64,000 bases of DNA from Oscillospiraceae bacterium (GCA_021199855.1 JAJQHD010000036.1:1-64000); one strand, 5' to 3'; shown: positions 8,182-18,384, numbered from the stretch's first letter. Program-made: numbers and translations. The notes: generated from the letters alone by a model not told the origin.

Positions 8182-9432
8182 ATGCCAGTAACACAGATTG
8201 CTGTAATGGGCTTCGGAGTAGTAGGTTCCGGAACCGTTGAGCTTTTTTACCAGAATAAGGACGTCATCGAGAAGCGTTGCGGGCGGGAGCTCGACATCAA
8301 GTATATTCTCGACTTAAGAGATTTTCCGGGGAGCCCGTTTGAGGCTAAATTCACAAAGAACTTTGACGACATCTTAAACGACCCGGAGATAAAAGTCGTC
8401 GCCGAGGTTATGGGCGGCAAGACTTTTGCCTATGATTACACCAAGAGACTTCTTCAGAATGGCGTAAGCGTCGTCACTTCAAATAAAGAGCTCGTCGCCA
8501 CCCACGGCGCAGAGCTCCTCAAAATCGCAAAAGCGAACAACTGCAACTATCTCTTTGAGGCAAGCGTCGGCGGAGGAATCCCGATTATCAGACCTCTCCA
8601 TCAGTGCCTTGCCGCAAACCGTTTCAGCCGCATTGCGGGAATCCTGAATGGCACGACAAACTACATCCTCACGAAGATGATTTACGACCAGCGCTCGTTT
8701 GATCAGGCTCTTTCCCAGGCTCAACAGCTTGGCTATGCCGAGAAGGACCCGTCAGCCGACGTTGACGGTCATGACGCTACAAGAAAGCTCTGCATCTTAG
8801 GCTCACTTGCCTTTGGCAAGCACATCTATCCCGAGTATGTCCACTGCTCCGGCATCCACGAGATTACCCTCGACGACGTCGAGTATGCAGAGAGTGCCGG
8901 CTATGCCATCAAGCTCATCGGTCTTATTGAGAACACCGACACCGGAATTGTTGCGACAGTCTGCCCGAGACTCGTCAGCGTCAACAATCCTCTTTCGAGC
9001 GTAAACGACGTTTACAATGCCATCATGGTTACCGGCGATGCCGTCGGTGACTGCCTCTTCTATGGCAGAGGTGCCGGAAAGTTCCCGACCGCCTCGGCAG
9101 TTGTCGGAGACATCATCGACGCCGCCAAGCACGAGGGCAAGGACATTGTCTCCCTGAATTGGGGGGAGAGCGAGTCAAACGACTTCATCCGTCCTTACAA
9201 GTCCGCCGAAGTCAGTATCTACGCGAGAATCCGCACCGAAAACCAGGACGCCGACACTCTGAAGAGTGAAATCACGAACCTCTTCGGCTACGTCGACTTC
9301 ATCCCGAGAAAACAGCGCTCCCAGCACGAGCTCGCCTTCATCACCCCGGTGATGGTAGAGAGCGAAATTGACGAGCGCCTCAAAAAGCTCACCGAAGATT
9401 GCAAGCTGATGAAGAAGATAAGGCTTTTGTAA
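8182..9432 (+). CDS. hom: Homoserine dehydrogenase
   Basis: Converts L-aspartate semialdehyde to L-homoserine with NAD(P)H, the branch to threonine and methionine. It has 416 residues: an N-terminal Rossmann domain (MGFGVVGSGTVEL near residue 9), the catalytic domain with NKELVA (~98), EASVGGGIPII (~128), GILNGTTNYILTKM (~152) and DPSADVDGHDA (~190), and a C-terminal ACT-like domain (~345-405) expected to give feedback control. The start follows TTCGGAGGAA. The matching aspartate kinase is at 28-29.7 kb, so the two steps are encoded separately. Its immediate upstream neighbour is the ACT-domain regulator. Confidence 0.96.
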   Translation: MPVTQIAVMGFGVVGSGTVELFYQNKDVIEKRCGRELDIKYILDLRDFPGSPFEAKFTKNFDDILNDPEIKVVAEVMGGKTFAYDYTKRLLQNGVSVVTSNKELVATHGAELLKIAKANNCNYLFEASVGGGIPIIRPLHQCLAANRFSRIAGILNGTTNYILTKMIYDQRSFDQALSQAQQLGYAEKDPSADVDGHDATRKLCILGSLAFGKHIYPEYVHCSGIHEITLDDVEYAESAGYAIKLIGLIENTDTGIVATVCPRLVSVNNPLSSVNDVYNAIMVTGDAVGDCLFYGRGAGKFPTASAVVGDIIDAAKHEGKDIVSLNWGESESNDFIRPYKSAEVSIYARIRTENQDADTLKSEITNLFGYVDFIPRKQRSQHELAFITPVMVESEIDERLKKLTEDCKLMKKIRLL

Positions 9433-9485
9433 CCCCTCAGGCGCGTTTCACGCGCCAGCTCCCCTTTCAGGGGAGCCTTTTTTTG
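9433..9485 (-). terminator. hom terminator formed by an R1 repeat
   Basis: CCCCTCAGGCGCG-TTTCA-CGCGCC, then GCTCCCC-TTTCA-GGGGAGC (9458-9476) and seven T. It is a reverse-oriented R1 repeat abutting the hom stop codon and acts as terminator for the + strand. Confidence 0.85.
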
Positions 9486-9536
9486 ATTCTGCACAAATTT
9501 TTGTGTGGATACGCCGTAAAATGGAAGCAGCGATAC

Positions 9537-9553
9537 CTGTACAAATTGCACAA
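9537..9553 (+). promoter_or_regulatory. Operator-like site related to TTGTGCAAnTTGCACAA
   Basis: CTGTACAAATTGCACAA: the right half-site is perfect and the left half has two mismatches. It lies about 165 bases before the small membrane-protein genes. Between 9486 and 9719 no gene is seen; TACAAT at 9633-9638 may be a -10 box, but no well-spaced -35 accompanies it. Confidence 0.35.
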
Positions 9554-9719
9554 ATTTCGTCGCGATTGCCTATCGAATTAATGAATATTTCGCTGAAATT
9601 GTGTTGAAAGACTTGACTTTTGATTCGGGGGGTACAATGTAGGTAGGCGTTTTTAAAATCGCAGTCAATGTATACTGAATTGCGTGAAATGCCGTTTAAA
9701 ATATGTTGGGAGGGAAAGC

Positions 9720-10037
9720 ATGAATAGTATTAAAGAAAATTGTAGCTCGCGTTATCCGACAATATCAAGCCTGATTGTTTTGCTTGGGATGATATATTCC
9801 GCGCTACTGGGCGGCTTGCTTGCAGTAGTTTTAGCTGATGCCGGAAAAGGGTTGCTCGGGATAGTTGCTCTGATGGGCGTTGTCGTAGCCGGGTGTCTTA
9901 TCTCCTGGGCGATTTCGATTGCTACTCGTGGTATCGGAGAGATAATCAAGCATTCCGCTGAAAAGGCTACATTTTACGAAAACAAATATAATAGTATGCT
10001 TGCTGAAGCCGAGGTCAGACTTCCGGATGAGCAGTAA
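9720..10037 (+). CDS. Small membrane protein, first of three paralogues
   Basis: A 105-residue protein of unknown function. The N-terminus (MNSIKENC) matches the two following genes (MNNVKENSGK, MKNIKENSGK). It has two predicted transmembrane segments (~16-43 and ~49-75) and then the motif TRGIGEIIKHSAEKATFYE, which aligns with IRGFGEIVLYTAESATYLE in the next gene. The ATG at 9720 follows GGGAGG. The C-terminal tail is charged and probably cytoplasmic. The three genes form a tandem cluster with gaps of about 40 bases and are probably co-transcribed. Confidence 0.8.
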   Translation: MNSIKENCSSRYPTISSLIVLLGMIYSALLGGLLAVVLADAGKGLLGIVALMGVVVAGCLISWAISIATRGIGEIIKHSAEKATFYENKYNSMLAEAEVRLPDEQ

Positions 10038-10078
10038 GAAAACGCATTGAAAACAGTTTAATATGAAGGAGCACCACT

Positions 10079-10393
10079 ATGAATAATGTAAAAGAAAATT
10101 CTGGCAAGATAATTAAGACGATAGCTATGATTGTACTCGTAATGGGAGTTGTTATTTCAGTTGGTTCGGGTATTGCACCGTTAGCAGTTTTAGGAGGAAT
10201 GCTCGGCGGAGTAGGATTTGCACTCGGATTCGTTGCTTTCATCGTTGTAGCAGGTCTGGGCAGTCTCAGCGCATGGATAACATCCACTTTCATCCGCGGC
10301 TTCGGCGAAATCGTCCTTTACACCGCAGAAAGCGCCACATACCTTGAAGCCATCGAAAAGCTGTCGGCTCAGGATAAAGCTTCGGAGATTTGA
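10079..10393 (+). CDS. Small membrane protein, second paralogue
   Basis: A 104-residue protein, paralogous to the gene at 9720. It has the N-terminal motif MNNVKENSGK, two hydrophobic segments (~14-34 and ~37-65), the motif FIRGFGEIVLYTAESATYLEAIEKL and a short charged tail. GAAGGAG precedes the ATG. Function unknown; the arrangement resembles small two-helix proteins that in other Clostridia sometimes end in a zinc ribbon, as the third copy does. Confidence 0.8.
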   Translation: MNNVKENSGKIIKTIAMIVLVMGVVISVGSGIAPLAVLGGMLGGVGFALGFVAFIVVAGLGSLSAWITSTFIRGFGEIVLYTAESATYLEAIEKLSAQDKASEI

Positions 10394-10429
10394 TCAGGTA
10401 TCTGAGATTGCGATTAAGGAGATATACAC

Positions 10430-10809
10430 ATGAAGAATATTAAAGAAAATTCAGGAAAAAACATTAAGAACGTAGCAGATGGTGTATTAGGCTTAGGCGT
10501 AATCATCGCAGTTATTATGGGACTATCTTTGTTGGTAGTCGTTAGTAATTTAGTTAATGCCGTTGTGGGTATTATAGTATTTATTGTTGAGGCAGTTATA
10601 ATAATCGCCATAGCGTGGGTAATTTCAGTATTTTCCGCGGGTTCGGCGAGCTGGTTGAGAATGTCGCCGAGGGTCTTGCTACTCTTGATGAGATAAAGGA
10701 TGCGTGATCCGGATCATCACAGAATCAGGTCATCTGCGAAAACTGTGGGAAGCCAAATTATCCTGCCAATCGAACCTGCGTCTCCTGCGGGCAGGAGCTC
10801 GGAAACTGA
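10430..10809 (+). pseudogene. Third small membrane-protein paralogue with zinc ribbon, broken
   Basis: Starts MKNIKENSGKNIKN after AAGGAG and has two hydrophobic segments. At 10631-10634 the run TTTT should be TTTTT: with one more T the frame reads VFFRGFGELVENVAEGLATL, aligning with the RGFGE motif of both paralogues. As it stands the frame runs on with unrelated sequence to a stop at about 10696. In the restored frame a TGA at 10705-10707 follows KDA. Directly after it the same frame encodes a zinc ribbon (CENCGKP ... CVSCGQELGN) ending at 10809. So the gene has a frameshift and possibly an in-frame stop. It is either decayed or affected by a homopolymer sequencing error. Confidence 0.75.
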
Positions 10810-10822
10810 ACAATACATAAAC

Positions 10823-10856
10823 ATCTCCCCAAACCATATGGCTTGGGGAGATTTTA
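10823..10856. terminator. Bidirectional terminator between convergent genes
   Basis: ATCTCCCCAA / TTGGGGAGAT, a 10-bp stem with an inner CCATATGG palindrome, followed by TTTTA on the + strand and preceded by an A-rich stretch serving the - strand. Confidence 0.75.
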
Positions 10857-10979
10857 TCTGTTCAGTACTTGCATAAGGCTTTCAATATCCTCAAATGGTC
10901 CGAAGATATCTTCACCTTTCTCAGATGATTCCATAGCGGCGAGAGTAGTGGCGTTTGGAATTTCGGGGATTGCGCTCAT
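10854..10979 (-). CDS. Short RelB/DinJ-like antitoxin C-terminal fragment (41 aa)
   Basis: Small frame with its own strong ribosome binding site (TAGGAGGA, 8 bases before the ATG). The product reads MSAIPEIPNATTLAAMESSE, then KGEDIFGPFEDIESLMQVLN and a final R. This resembles the toxin-binding C-terminal region of RelB/DinJ antitoxins (IPNAETLAAME ... F..VEDLMEALN), but the ribbon-helix-helix DNA-binding domain is absent and no toxin gene is adjacent. A TTGACA lies about 50 bases upstream on the same strand, without a clear -10. It could be a remnant or a solitary antidote. The family call is from recall of the motif only. Confidence 0.55.
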   Translation of the reverse strand: MSAIPEIPNATTLAAMESSEKGEDIFGPFEDIESLMQVLNR

Positions 10980-11057
10980 AAAACTTCCTCCTATTTCGTT
11001 GAACTGTTGCTTTGTCAACGGTTTTTATTTCTCTAAAAGTTGCAAAGAATCACCCAT

Positions 11058-11104
11058 GGCTCCCCTTATTAAGGGGAGCTGGCAGCCGAAGGCTGACTGA
11101 GAGG
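11058..11104 (+). repeat. Dispersed palindromic repeat (family R1)
   Basis: GGCTCCCCT-TATTA-AGGGGAGCTGG, a CAGCCGAAGGCTG arm, then ACTGAGAGG. It ends directly at the htrA stop codon (11105-11107, - strand), so it supplies the 3' hairpin of the operon. Nothing else is seen between 10980 and 11104 except the upstream region of the 41-codon gene. Confidence 0.75.
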
Positions 11105-12493
11105 TTACTCCGTCTCCTGAATCGAGCTCGTTGTATCCTCCTCAAGCTTGAATGTGATTTCAAACTCGTTCCAGTTGCCGTCGTCGTCCATTCGGAGGAC
11201 TGTGGCGGTGATTTCGTCGCCGGAGCTGTACTGGAAGATTACTTCGTAGACATCATCGGCGGAGGTTACGGTTGTGCCGTCCATCTCAGTTATAACGTCG
11301 CCGATTTCGAGGTCAGTGTTTGAGATGTCGCATTCCTCATCAATTGCGGCGATGTAGAGACCGGCGGGGATGCCGTAGATAGAAGACATTGTGCTTGAAA
11401 TCTCATAGAAGCTGATTCCGACCTTCGGTCTGCCCAGGATTCCGCCGTTCTCGATGAGCTCTTCGATGATGGGAATTGCGGCGTTTATGGAAATGGCAAA
11501 GCCGATGTTGTCGTACTCGACAGCTTCAAGCTTTGAAGAAGTGATTCCCACGACCTGTCCCCACATGTTGACAAGCGCTCCACCCGAGTTGCCAGGGTTG
11601 ATTGCGGCGTCAATCTGGATGCATTCCATGCTGATATTGTCCGATTCAACGCTTATCATTCGGTTGAGTCCCGAAACGATTCCGGTCGTGACTGTCGATT
11701 CAAGTCCTGCAGGAGAGCCTAGCGTGACAACCTGTTCGCCGAGCTCAAGCTGGTCGGAATCTCCGAACTGCGCAGGAGTCAGGTCACTGGCGTTTATCTT
11801 GAGAACGGCAAGGTCGGTTCTCGAATCGCTTCCGACAACGGTTGCGTTGTACTCAGTGCCGTCATACAGCCGGACGATGATCGTCAGGTCGGCATCCTCG
11901 ATGACGTGTGCATTTGTGATGATGTAGCCGTCGGAGGTCATGATGATTCCGGAGCCCTGGGAGTAGGACGCAAAAATGGTGCTTCCGGTGTAAGCTTCGA
12001 TGGTAACTATAGACGGAGTGCAGGTGAGAGCTACGCCCTCAACGGTGTACCTTCCGTCGTCCTGATAGTATCTGTCTTCAAGCTCTTCATGCTGGACAAC
12101 GGGGATTGTGAACGTCTGGAAATTTCCGGTGCCGTTTATCATGTTCTTGATCCAGCCGGAGCCGAAAACATTATGTGCGGTGACAAAGAAGAGCACAATA
12201 AACAATACGAAGAAAAATAAAAAGCTGACCAGAAACGGGTGACCGTTCTTACGAACTCTTGTAACCGGCTTCGGAAGATAGTCGAGGTCTGCCGCCTCCA
12301 TATAGGCAAGCTCTCTCAGCTCGTCCTCAACCGATTGCTCCTCACGTACTTTCTTTTTCTTTGCCGGCTTTTCTTCGGGGACAGTTTCCTCAACGGTTAC
12401 TTCTGCGGGAGTATCCTCCGTGGGAACAGTCTCCTCGGGAGTGGTCTCCAAAGCGTCATCTCTTACTTCATTCTCTGGGGTAAATTCGTTCAT
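11105..12493 (-). CDS. htrA: HtrA/DegP-type membrane-anchored serine protease
   Basis: A 462-residue surface quality-control protease. It has a long acidic cytoplasmic region (1-85, with a KKKK cluster), one transmembrane helix (~86-106) and a trypsin-like domain with the triad His196 (TNAHV), Asp227 (RTDLAVL) and Ser303 (GNSGGAL). A C-terminal PDZ domain follows (~355-450), with motifs LEIGDVITEMDGT. The topology places the protease outside the cell. It is the last gene of a three-gene operon behind a response regulator and a Glu/Pro-rich membrane protein, so it is probably made in response to envelope stress. The acidic N-terminal extension is longer than in B. subtilis HtrA. Confidence 0.95.
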   Translation of the reverse strand: MNEFTPENEVRDDALETTPEETVPTEDTPAEVTVEETVPEEKPAKKKKVREEQSVEDELRELAYMEAADLDYLPKPVTRVRKNGHPFLVSFLFFFVLFIVLFFVTAHNVFGSGWIKNMINGTGNFQTFTIPVVQHEELEDRYYQDDGRYTVEGVALTCTPSIVTIEAYTGSTIFASYSQGSGIIMTSDGYIITNAHVIEDADLTIIVRLYDGTEYNATVVGSDSRTDLAVLKINASDLTPAQFGDSDQLELGEQVVTLGSPAGLESTVTTGIVSGLNRMISVESDNISMECIQIDAAINPGNSGGALVNMWGQVVGITSSKLEAVEYDNIGFAISINAAIPIIEELIENGGILGRPKVGISFYEISSTMSSIYGIPAGLYIAAIDEECDISNTDLEIGDVITEMDGTTVTSADDVYEVIFQYSSGDEITATVLRMDDDGNWNEFEITFKLEEDTTSSIQETE

Positions 12494-12520
12494 AAATGGT
12501 ATTGCCTTTCCGGAAGTAGC

Positions 12521-13414
12521 TTAGTCGTCGTCTTTCCTGTCGAGCAGCTTTACAGCCGCGGCAGTAGCCGCAACGATTGCGCCGACCTGCAGTAGAGTAC
12601 GGGTGTTGAAGCTGACGGTGTGATCGTTTTTCTTCTTCTGGGTCTTCTTGACCGTTGTCTTTTTAGCGGTGGTTTTCTGCGGCTTTTTGTATAACTCGGG
12701 ATATTTATATGCAGGAGTCTCCTCCTCGGCGTAATACCTGTCGTCATATTCATAGCTGAAGCCCTGGTCGCTGTCCTCGTCGCCGGCTCTTGCCTGTTCG
12801 AGAGAATCGACCGCTCTTTCCATGTTGTCAAGCTTTTCGATGAGCTTCTGAAGCTCTTCATGAAGAGAACTGTCCGGGTCTTCGGGAGCTTCTTCCGTGG
12901 CTTCCGGCTCGGGTTCAGACTCAGCAACCTCCTCAGCTTCCGGTTCGGTCTCTGGTTCAGTCTCTGGCTCAATCTCCGGTTCCGGTTCGGGAAGAGCTTC
13001 CTCCTCCGGCTCTGGAGCTTCTTCTATAACCTCTGGCTCTGGGAGAATTTCAGCCTTCAGCTCGGGAATAATCTCAGGCTCAGGCTCTGGTTCTGGTTCA
13101 ACTTCAACAGCCGGCTCTTCCTCCGGCTCGACAACTGTTTCAGGCTCGGAAACTGCTTCCGGTTCCGGAGTGACTTCTTCCTGGACAGGCTCTGGCTCCT
13201 GAACTGGTTCTTCTTCTATAACCGGCTCTTCTGCGACCGGAACCTCAATTTCGGGCTCGAGATCGGGCTCTTCAAGGACAGGCTTTTCGGGAACGACTTC
13301 TTCAGCCGCCTTAGCCGCTTCCACTTCTTTAGCCTTCATCTCCTCAGCGTACCTTTTCTGGATCTCCTCCTGCTTTTTCGTCAACGGGAAATCTTCGTCA
13401 AAGAAATCTATCAT
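12521..13414 (-). CDS. Glu/Pro-rich low-complexity protein with C-terminal membrane segment
   Basis: A 297-residue protein of unknown function. A short head ([19 protein letters not shown]) is followed by about 150 residues of low-complexity EPEPEPE sequence (~45-190), a coiled-coil segment (~195-225, [24 protein letters not shown]), a Tyr-rich acidic stretch, a Lys-rich block ([16 protein letters not shown]) and a hydrophobic segment near the C-terminus ([15 protein letters not shown]). There is no signal peptide. The start overlaps the response-regulator stop by four bases, which implies translational coupling. It could be an extended cytoplasmic spacer or scaffold tethered to the membrane; this is inference. 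Confidence 0.85.
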   Translation of the reverse strand: MIDFFDEDFPLTKKQEEIQKRYAEEMKAKEVEAAKAAEEVVPEKPVLEEPDLEPEIEVPVAEEPVIEEEPVQEPEPVQEEVTPEPEAVSEPETVVEPEEEPAVEVEPEPEPEPEIIPELKAEILPEPEVIEEAPEPEEEALPEPEPEIEPETEPETEPEAEEVAESEPEPEATEEAPEDPDSSLHEELQKLIEKLDNMERAVDSLEQARAGDEDSDQGFSYEYDDRYYAEEETPAYKYPELYKKPQKTTAKKTTVKKTQKKKNDHTVSFNTRTLLQVGAIVAATAAAVKLLDRKDDD

Positions 13415-14136
13415 GGCTTTTTCCTTTCCTGTTCTTTATCGGCGTCCGAGCCTTCAAGCTCGAACTTATATCCGACGCTCCACACCGTCGTAAGCTTCCA
13501 GTTTTCCGAAACTCCGTCAATCTTTTTGCGGAGCCTTTTTATGTGGACGTCAATCGTCCGTGAACTTCCATAGTAGTCGTAACCCCAGACCTCATCGAGA
13601 AGCTGGTCACGGTTGAATACCGTGTTCGGGTGCGACGCCATGTAGTATAGTAGTTCGAGCTCTTTTGGAGGTGTCGGGATAATCTCGCCCTTGACCTTCA
13701 GCTCGTATCGGTTCATGTCGATGTCCAAGCCATCATAGTGAATCTCTTTCTTTGATTCCTGCGGCTTTGAGAGACCATAACGCCTGAGAACCGCCTTGAC
13801 TCTTGCGGCAACTTCACGGGTGTCGAACGGCTTTACAATGTAGTCGTCCGCTCCGAGCTCTAACCCAAGAACTTTATCGAATACTTCCGACTTCGAGGTT
13901 ATAAATATAATAGGTATGTCGGACTTTTTCCGGATTTCCCGGCAGACCTGCCAGCCGTCGACCGACGGAAGCGTCACTTCGAGTAGCACTAAATCCGGCT
14001 TGAGAGCGGAGAACTGCGTCAGCCCTTCACTGCCATCAAGGGCAATCATAACACTGTAGCCCTCTTTTTCGAGACAAAGCTTTATAAGCTCGCAGATATT
14101 TCTGTCACTGTCTATTATAAGAACTCTTCCGCTCAC
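13411..14136 (-). CDS. OmpR-family response regulator with atypical receiver
   Basis: A 241-residue DNA-binding regulator with a receiver domain (~1-115) and a winged-helix domain (~130-230, [33 protein letters not shown]). The receiver keeps the acidic pocket (LIIDSD) and the conserved Lys (DYIVKPF), but the phospho-acceptor position has Glu ([15 protein letters not shown], codon GAA). A Glu here can mimic phosphorylation, so the protein may be constitutively active or controlled otherwise. No histidine kinase is adjacent. The GTG at 14136 is chosen over the TTG at 14145 because GGAGGG is too close to the TTG. It heads the operon with the Glu/Pro-rich protein and htrA. Confidence 0.93.
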   Translation of the reverse strand: MSGRVLIIDSDRNICELIKLCLEKEGYSVMIALDGSEGLTQFSALKPDLVLLEVTLPSVDGWQVCREIRKKSDIPIIFITSKSEVFDKVLGLELGADDYIVKPFDTREVAARVKAVLRRYGLSKPQESKKEIHYDGLDIDMNRYELKVKGEIIPTPPKELELLYYMASHPNTVFNRDQLLDEVWGYDYYGSSRTIDVHIKRLRKKIDGVSENWKLTTVWSVGYKFELEGSDADKEQERKKP

Positions 14137-14182
14137 AAATACCAACTCCCTCCGGAAGCAATCACATAAATATCTATCCTAT

Positions 14183-14211
14183 ATTATAGACTATAATTCG
14201 CCCTTTTTCAA
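14183..14211 (-). promoter_or_regulatory. Promoter of the response-regulator operon
   Basis: On the - strand: TTGAAA (14206-14211), a 17-base spacer and TATAAT (14183-14188). Confidence 0.8.
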
Positions 14212-14412
14212 GAGCTTCTGCGATTTTTGTTGCCAAAAGATTAATAAAAGCCAAAACGCAAAAAATACACATTTCAGAAGCAGTATTGAGCCCTGATGCG
14301 AGTTTAAACGATATTCATGGTTTTTGATGGTGCAAGTTGGGAATTTTTAATTGCAATCCAGCCTGTCTTGTTGTGCAATCCGCCGAAAATCTGATTTCGT
14401 GACAAATATCGC
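14212..14412. other. Non-coding divergent intergenic region
   Basis: About 380 bases separate the divergent response-regulator operon and groES. Apart from the two promoters and CIRCE I see no gene. It contains a TTGTGCAA half-site around 14381, similar to the operators at 16.5 and 18.5 kb, and is AT-rich. Confidence 0.5.
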
Positions 14413-14440
14413 TTGATTTTTTTGCAGGGCGTGGTACAAT
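14413..14440 (+). promoter_or_regulatory. groESL promoter
   Basis: TTGATT (14413-14418), a 16-base spacer and TACAAT (14435-14440), directly before the CIRCE operator. Confidence 0.8.
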
Positions 14441-14444
14441 AGAT

Positions 14445-14471
14445 TTAGCACTCGGGAGCGAAGAGTGCCAA
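14445..14471 (+). promoter_or_regulatory. CIRCE operator (HrcA binding site)
   Basis: TTAGCACTC-N9-GAGTGCCAA: the conserved 9-9-9 inverted repeat with one mismatch in the right arm (consensus GAGTGCTAA). It sits at the transcription start of groES, so HrcA heat-shock repression is expected. hrcA itself is not in the window. Confidence 0.95.
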
Positions 14472-14514
14472 AACCAAAGATTTTATATTATAATCCATAA
14501 AGGAGGAAACATTC

Positions 14515-16462
<1,948 letters not shown>

Positions 16463-16500
16463 TCCCGAAACCTCAGATAGCAAGTAAACCGCCATATAGA

Positions 16501-16538
16501 ATCCGTCATCTCACATGCTGGGATGGCGGATTTCTTTG
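16501..16538 (+). terminator. groEL terminator
   Basis: ATCCGTCATCTC, loop ACATGCT, GGGATGGCGGAT: a 12-bp stem with two or three G-T pairs, then TTTCTTT. Confidence 0.8.
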
Positions 16539-16546
16539 AAGTCAAG

Positions 16547-16563
16547 TTGTGCAAATTGCACAA
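16547..16563 (+). promoter_or_regulatory. Distal operator, first CBM9-like gene
   Basis: TTGTGCAA-A-TTGCACAA, a perfect 8-1-8 inverted repeat. The second CBM9-like gene has a near-identical site at 18480-18496. Confidence 0.7.
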
Positions 16564-16578
16564 AAATATTTTCCATGT

Positions 16579-16623
16579 TTGTGAAAACTGTCAATGGTAA
16601 TCAAAACAAGCTTGTGGTAAAAT
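16579..16623 (+). promoter_or_regulatory. Proximal operator and extended -10 promoter, first CBM9-like gene
   Basis: The second operator TTGTGAAAACTGTCAAT (16579-16595) starts exactly 32 bases after the distal one. An extended -10, TGGTAAAAT (TAAAAT at 16618-16623), starts 39 bases after the proximal operator. No consensus -35 lies at 17 bases. The same geometry occurs at 18512-18556. Confidence 0.65.
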
Positions 16624-16656
16624 ATAAAGTATAAAATATCTTGGAGGATTACACTT

Positions 16657-18384
16657 ATGAAAAAATTAATTAGCATCCTGTGCGTAGTATTGATTCTCAG
16701 CCTTACTATGACAGCATTTCCATTCGCCGCAACGGCGGACATCGTGAACACATCAATTGAAGGAACAGCAGTTGTCGACGGCGTCAAGGACGACGCTTAC
16801 GATGGTGCGACCGCTCTTGAATTCGTCCAGAAGGGCGTCAATTATGGTGCGAACGTAGTTTTAGATGAGCCGATAGGCTATGCGTATATCATCAACGACA
16901 GCGAGTGGGTCTATGTCTATATTGACGTCATTGACGACAGTATCGACAAGTCAAACGTCAACACCTATGAGCAGGATTCAACCGAGGTCTTCTGGATGGA
17001 CGACAACGTCAAGTATCAGCTCCGGTGCAACTTTGACAGCGAAACCAGCGTTTCCGGAAGCGGAAAGGACTGGGCTGAAAAGGGAGCAGAGGTCGTCGGA
17101 GTCACAACCGACACCGGCTATGCAGTCGAGTACAAGTTCCCGATAACCGACGTTCTGAACAATCAGATCGAAATGTGCATCCAGATCAACGCCTGCACCA
17201 ACGGCACACGTAACTACACCTGCTACATCCTTGGCAATCAGGATGGAGACAACGCCGTCAGAAGACTCAGCCGTGACGAAACCGACTGGGACGTCTGGTG
17301 GACTTTGACCCTTGCCGGCGAGTTCGAGGACACAAGAGAAGAGACCGTTGAGCCTGCAATGGAAATCACCGTAAACAACTATCGGGAAATCCAGTCTGTT
17401 CCTTTCTCAGTTCAGGGCTACATGCAGGATCACATCAACTGGACATGGAATTCGGCAGGTTCATATACAACCGGAAAGCTTGGTGACACCCTTTCGATCA
17501 GTTGGAGTTACGACCAGTTCTCGTTCGAGGGCTATCTGACAGCAGACAACACCACCGATTGGATAGTCAATCCGACGTTTGCAATCTCCGTCGGAGATGC
17601 ACAGTATCTTCAGCTTCCTGACGACGCAGTAGCCGGCACTACAGGCGAAAGCGCAAGATACTCATTTACATACTCCGACATCACAATAACCGCAACCGGC
17701 TATGACGATGTTGTCATCTCAGGAGACGTTGTTGACGCAGTAAGATTCACCGTCAAGCAGGAGAACGGCTACACCTCCGGCATTTCAAAGGATATCGACC
17801 TTCTTTCCGGAATACTCGAACAGACCGGTCTTACCCTTGAAGAGTTCGCTTCCGACTATCTTCCGAATCTAACAAACATCTCATTTGATATAACTTTCGA
17901 CGCTTACGAGCTTGTAACCCTCGCTGATATTGACGCGTTCTTAGTAGACCTTGATGCAGAGGACGAGGAAGTTTTGGCTTCCCTGCAGGAGTACATAGAC
18001 AGAGTTGATGCCGCAGAGGAAATCATCAATGACGAGAATACAACTCTTGAAGAGAAGGAAGACGCTCTTGACGATGCCAAGAAGGCTGCAAACCGTGCGA
18101 CCAAGGCTGCCGAGGATTACACAAAGGCAACTGTTGCTGCCGATGAGCTCCAGGAAAGAGTAGCTGAGCTTACAGCTACAGTTGAAGCACTTTCCGGCGG
18201 TGATACAGCCGAAGAGGAAGAGGTTACAGCCGAAACAGCCGACACAGAGGCTGACACTGATGACAGCAGTTCAACTACTGAAACAGGCTCAGTAGGGCTG
18301 GTTGCCGGAATTATAATTCTTGTAGTAGTGATAGCTGTTGTTGTAGTTGTGATAGTTGTCGCCACAAGGAAGAAAAAGGCATAA
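16657..18384 (+). CDS. Membrane-anchored surface protein with CBM9-like domain, copy 1
   Basis: A 575-residue exported protein. A signal peptide (1-26, LSLTMTAFPFA) is followed by a domain of the carbohydrate family 9 / DOMON-like type (~30-225: VDGVKDDAYDGATALEF, EPIGYAYIINDSEWVYVYIDV, EVFWMDDN, DVWWTLTLAGEFED). A second beta-rich domain covers ~240-430 and a helical coiled-coil region ~435-510 (LDAEDEEVLASLQEYIDRVDAAEE). An acidic Ser/Thr linker leads to one C-terminal membrane helix and RKKKA. The sugar-binding role rests on fold resemblance only. The next gene is a full-length paralogue (LDAEDEEVLASLQEYIDRVD is identical), pointing to tandem duplication. GGAGG precedes the ATG. Confidence 0.88.
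   Translation: MKKLISILCVVLILSLTMTAFPFAATADIVNTSIEGTAVVDGVKDDAYDGATALEFVQKGVNYGANVVLDEPIGYAYIINDSEWVYVYIDVIDDSIDKSNVNTYEQDSTEVFWMDDNVKYQLRCNFDSETSVSGSGKDWAEKGAEVVGVTTDTGYAVEYKFPITDVLNNQIEMCIQINACTNGTRNYTCYILGNQDGDNAVRRLSRDETDWDVWWTLTLAGEFEDTREETVEPAMEITVNNYREIQSVPFSVQGYMQDHINWTWNSAGSYTTGKLGDTLSISWSYDQFSFEGYLTADNTTDWIVNPTFAISVGDAQYLQLPDDAVAGTTGESARYSFTYSDITITATGYDDVVISGDVVDAVRFTVKQENGYTSGISKDIDLLSGILEQTGLTLEEFASDYLPNLTNISFDITFDAYELVTLADIDAFLVDLDAEDEEVLASLQEYIDRVDAAEEIINDENTTLEEKEDALDDAKKAANRATKAAEDYTKATVAADELQERVAELTATVEALSGGDTAEEEEVTAETADTEADTDDSSSTTETGSVGLVAGIIILVVVIAVVVVVIVVATRKKKA

Noticed and set aside
9613-9638. TTGACT/TACAAT promoter for the small membrane-protein cluster
   Set aside because: The spacer is only 14 bases, too short for a normal vegetative promoter; at most an extended or regulated one.
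12860-13573. Ser/Gly-rich and Phe/Leu/Arg-rich frames on the + strand
   Set aside because: These are antisense shadows of the Glu/Pro-rich gene and the response-regulator gene; low complexity keeps them open.
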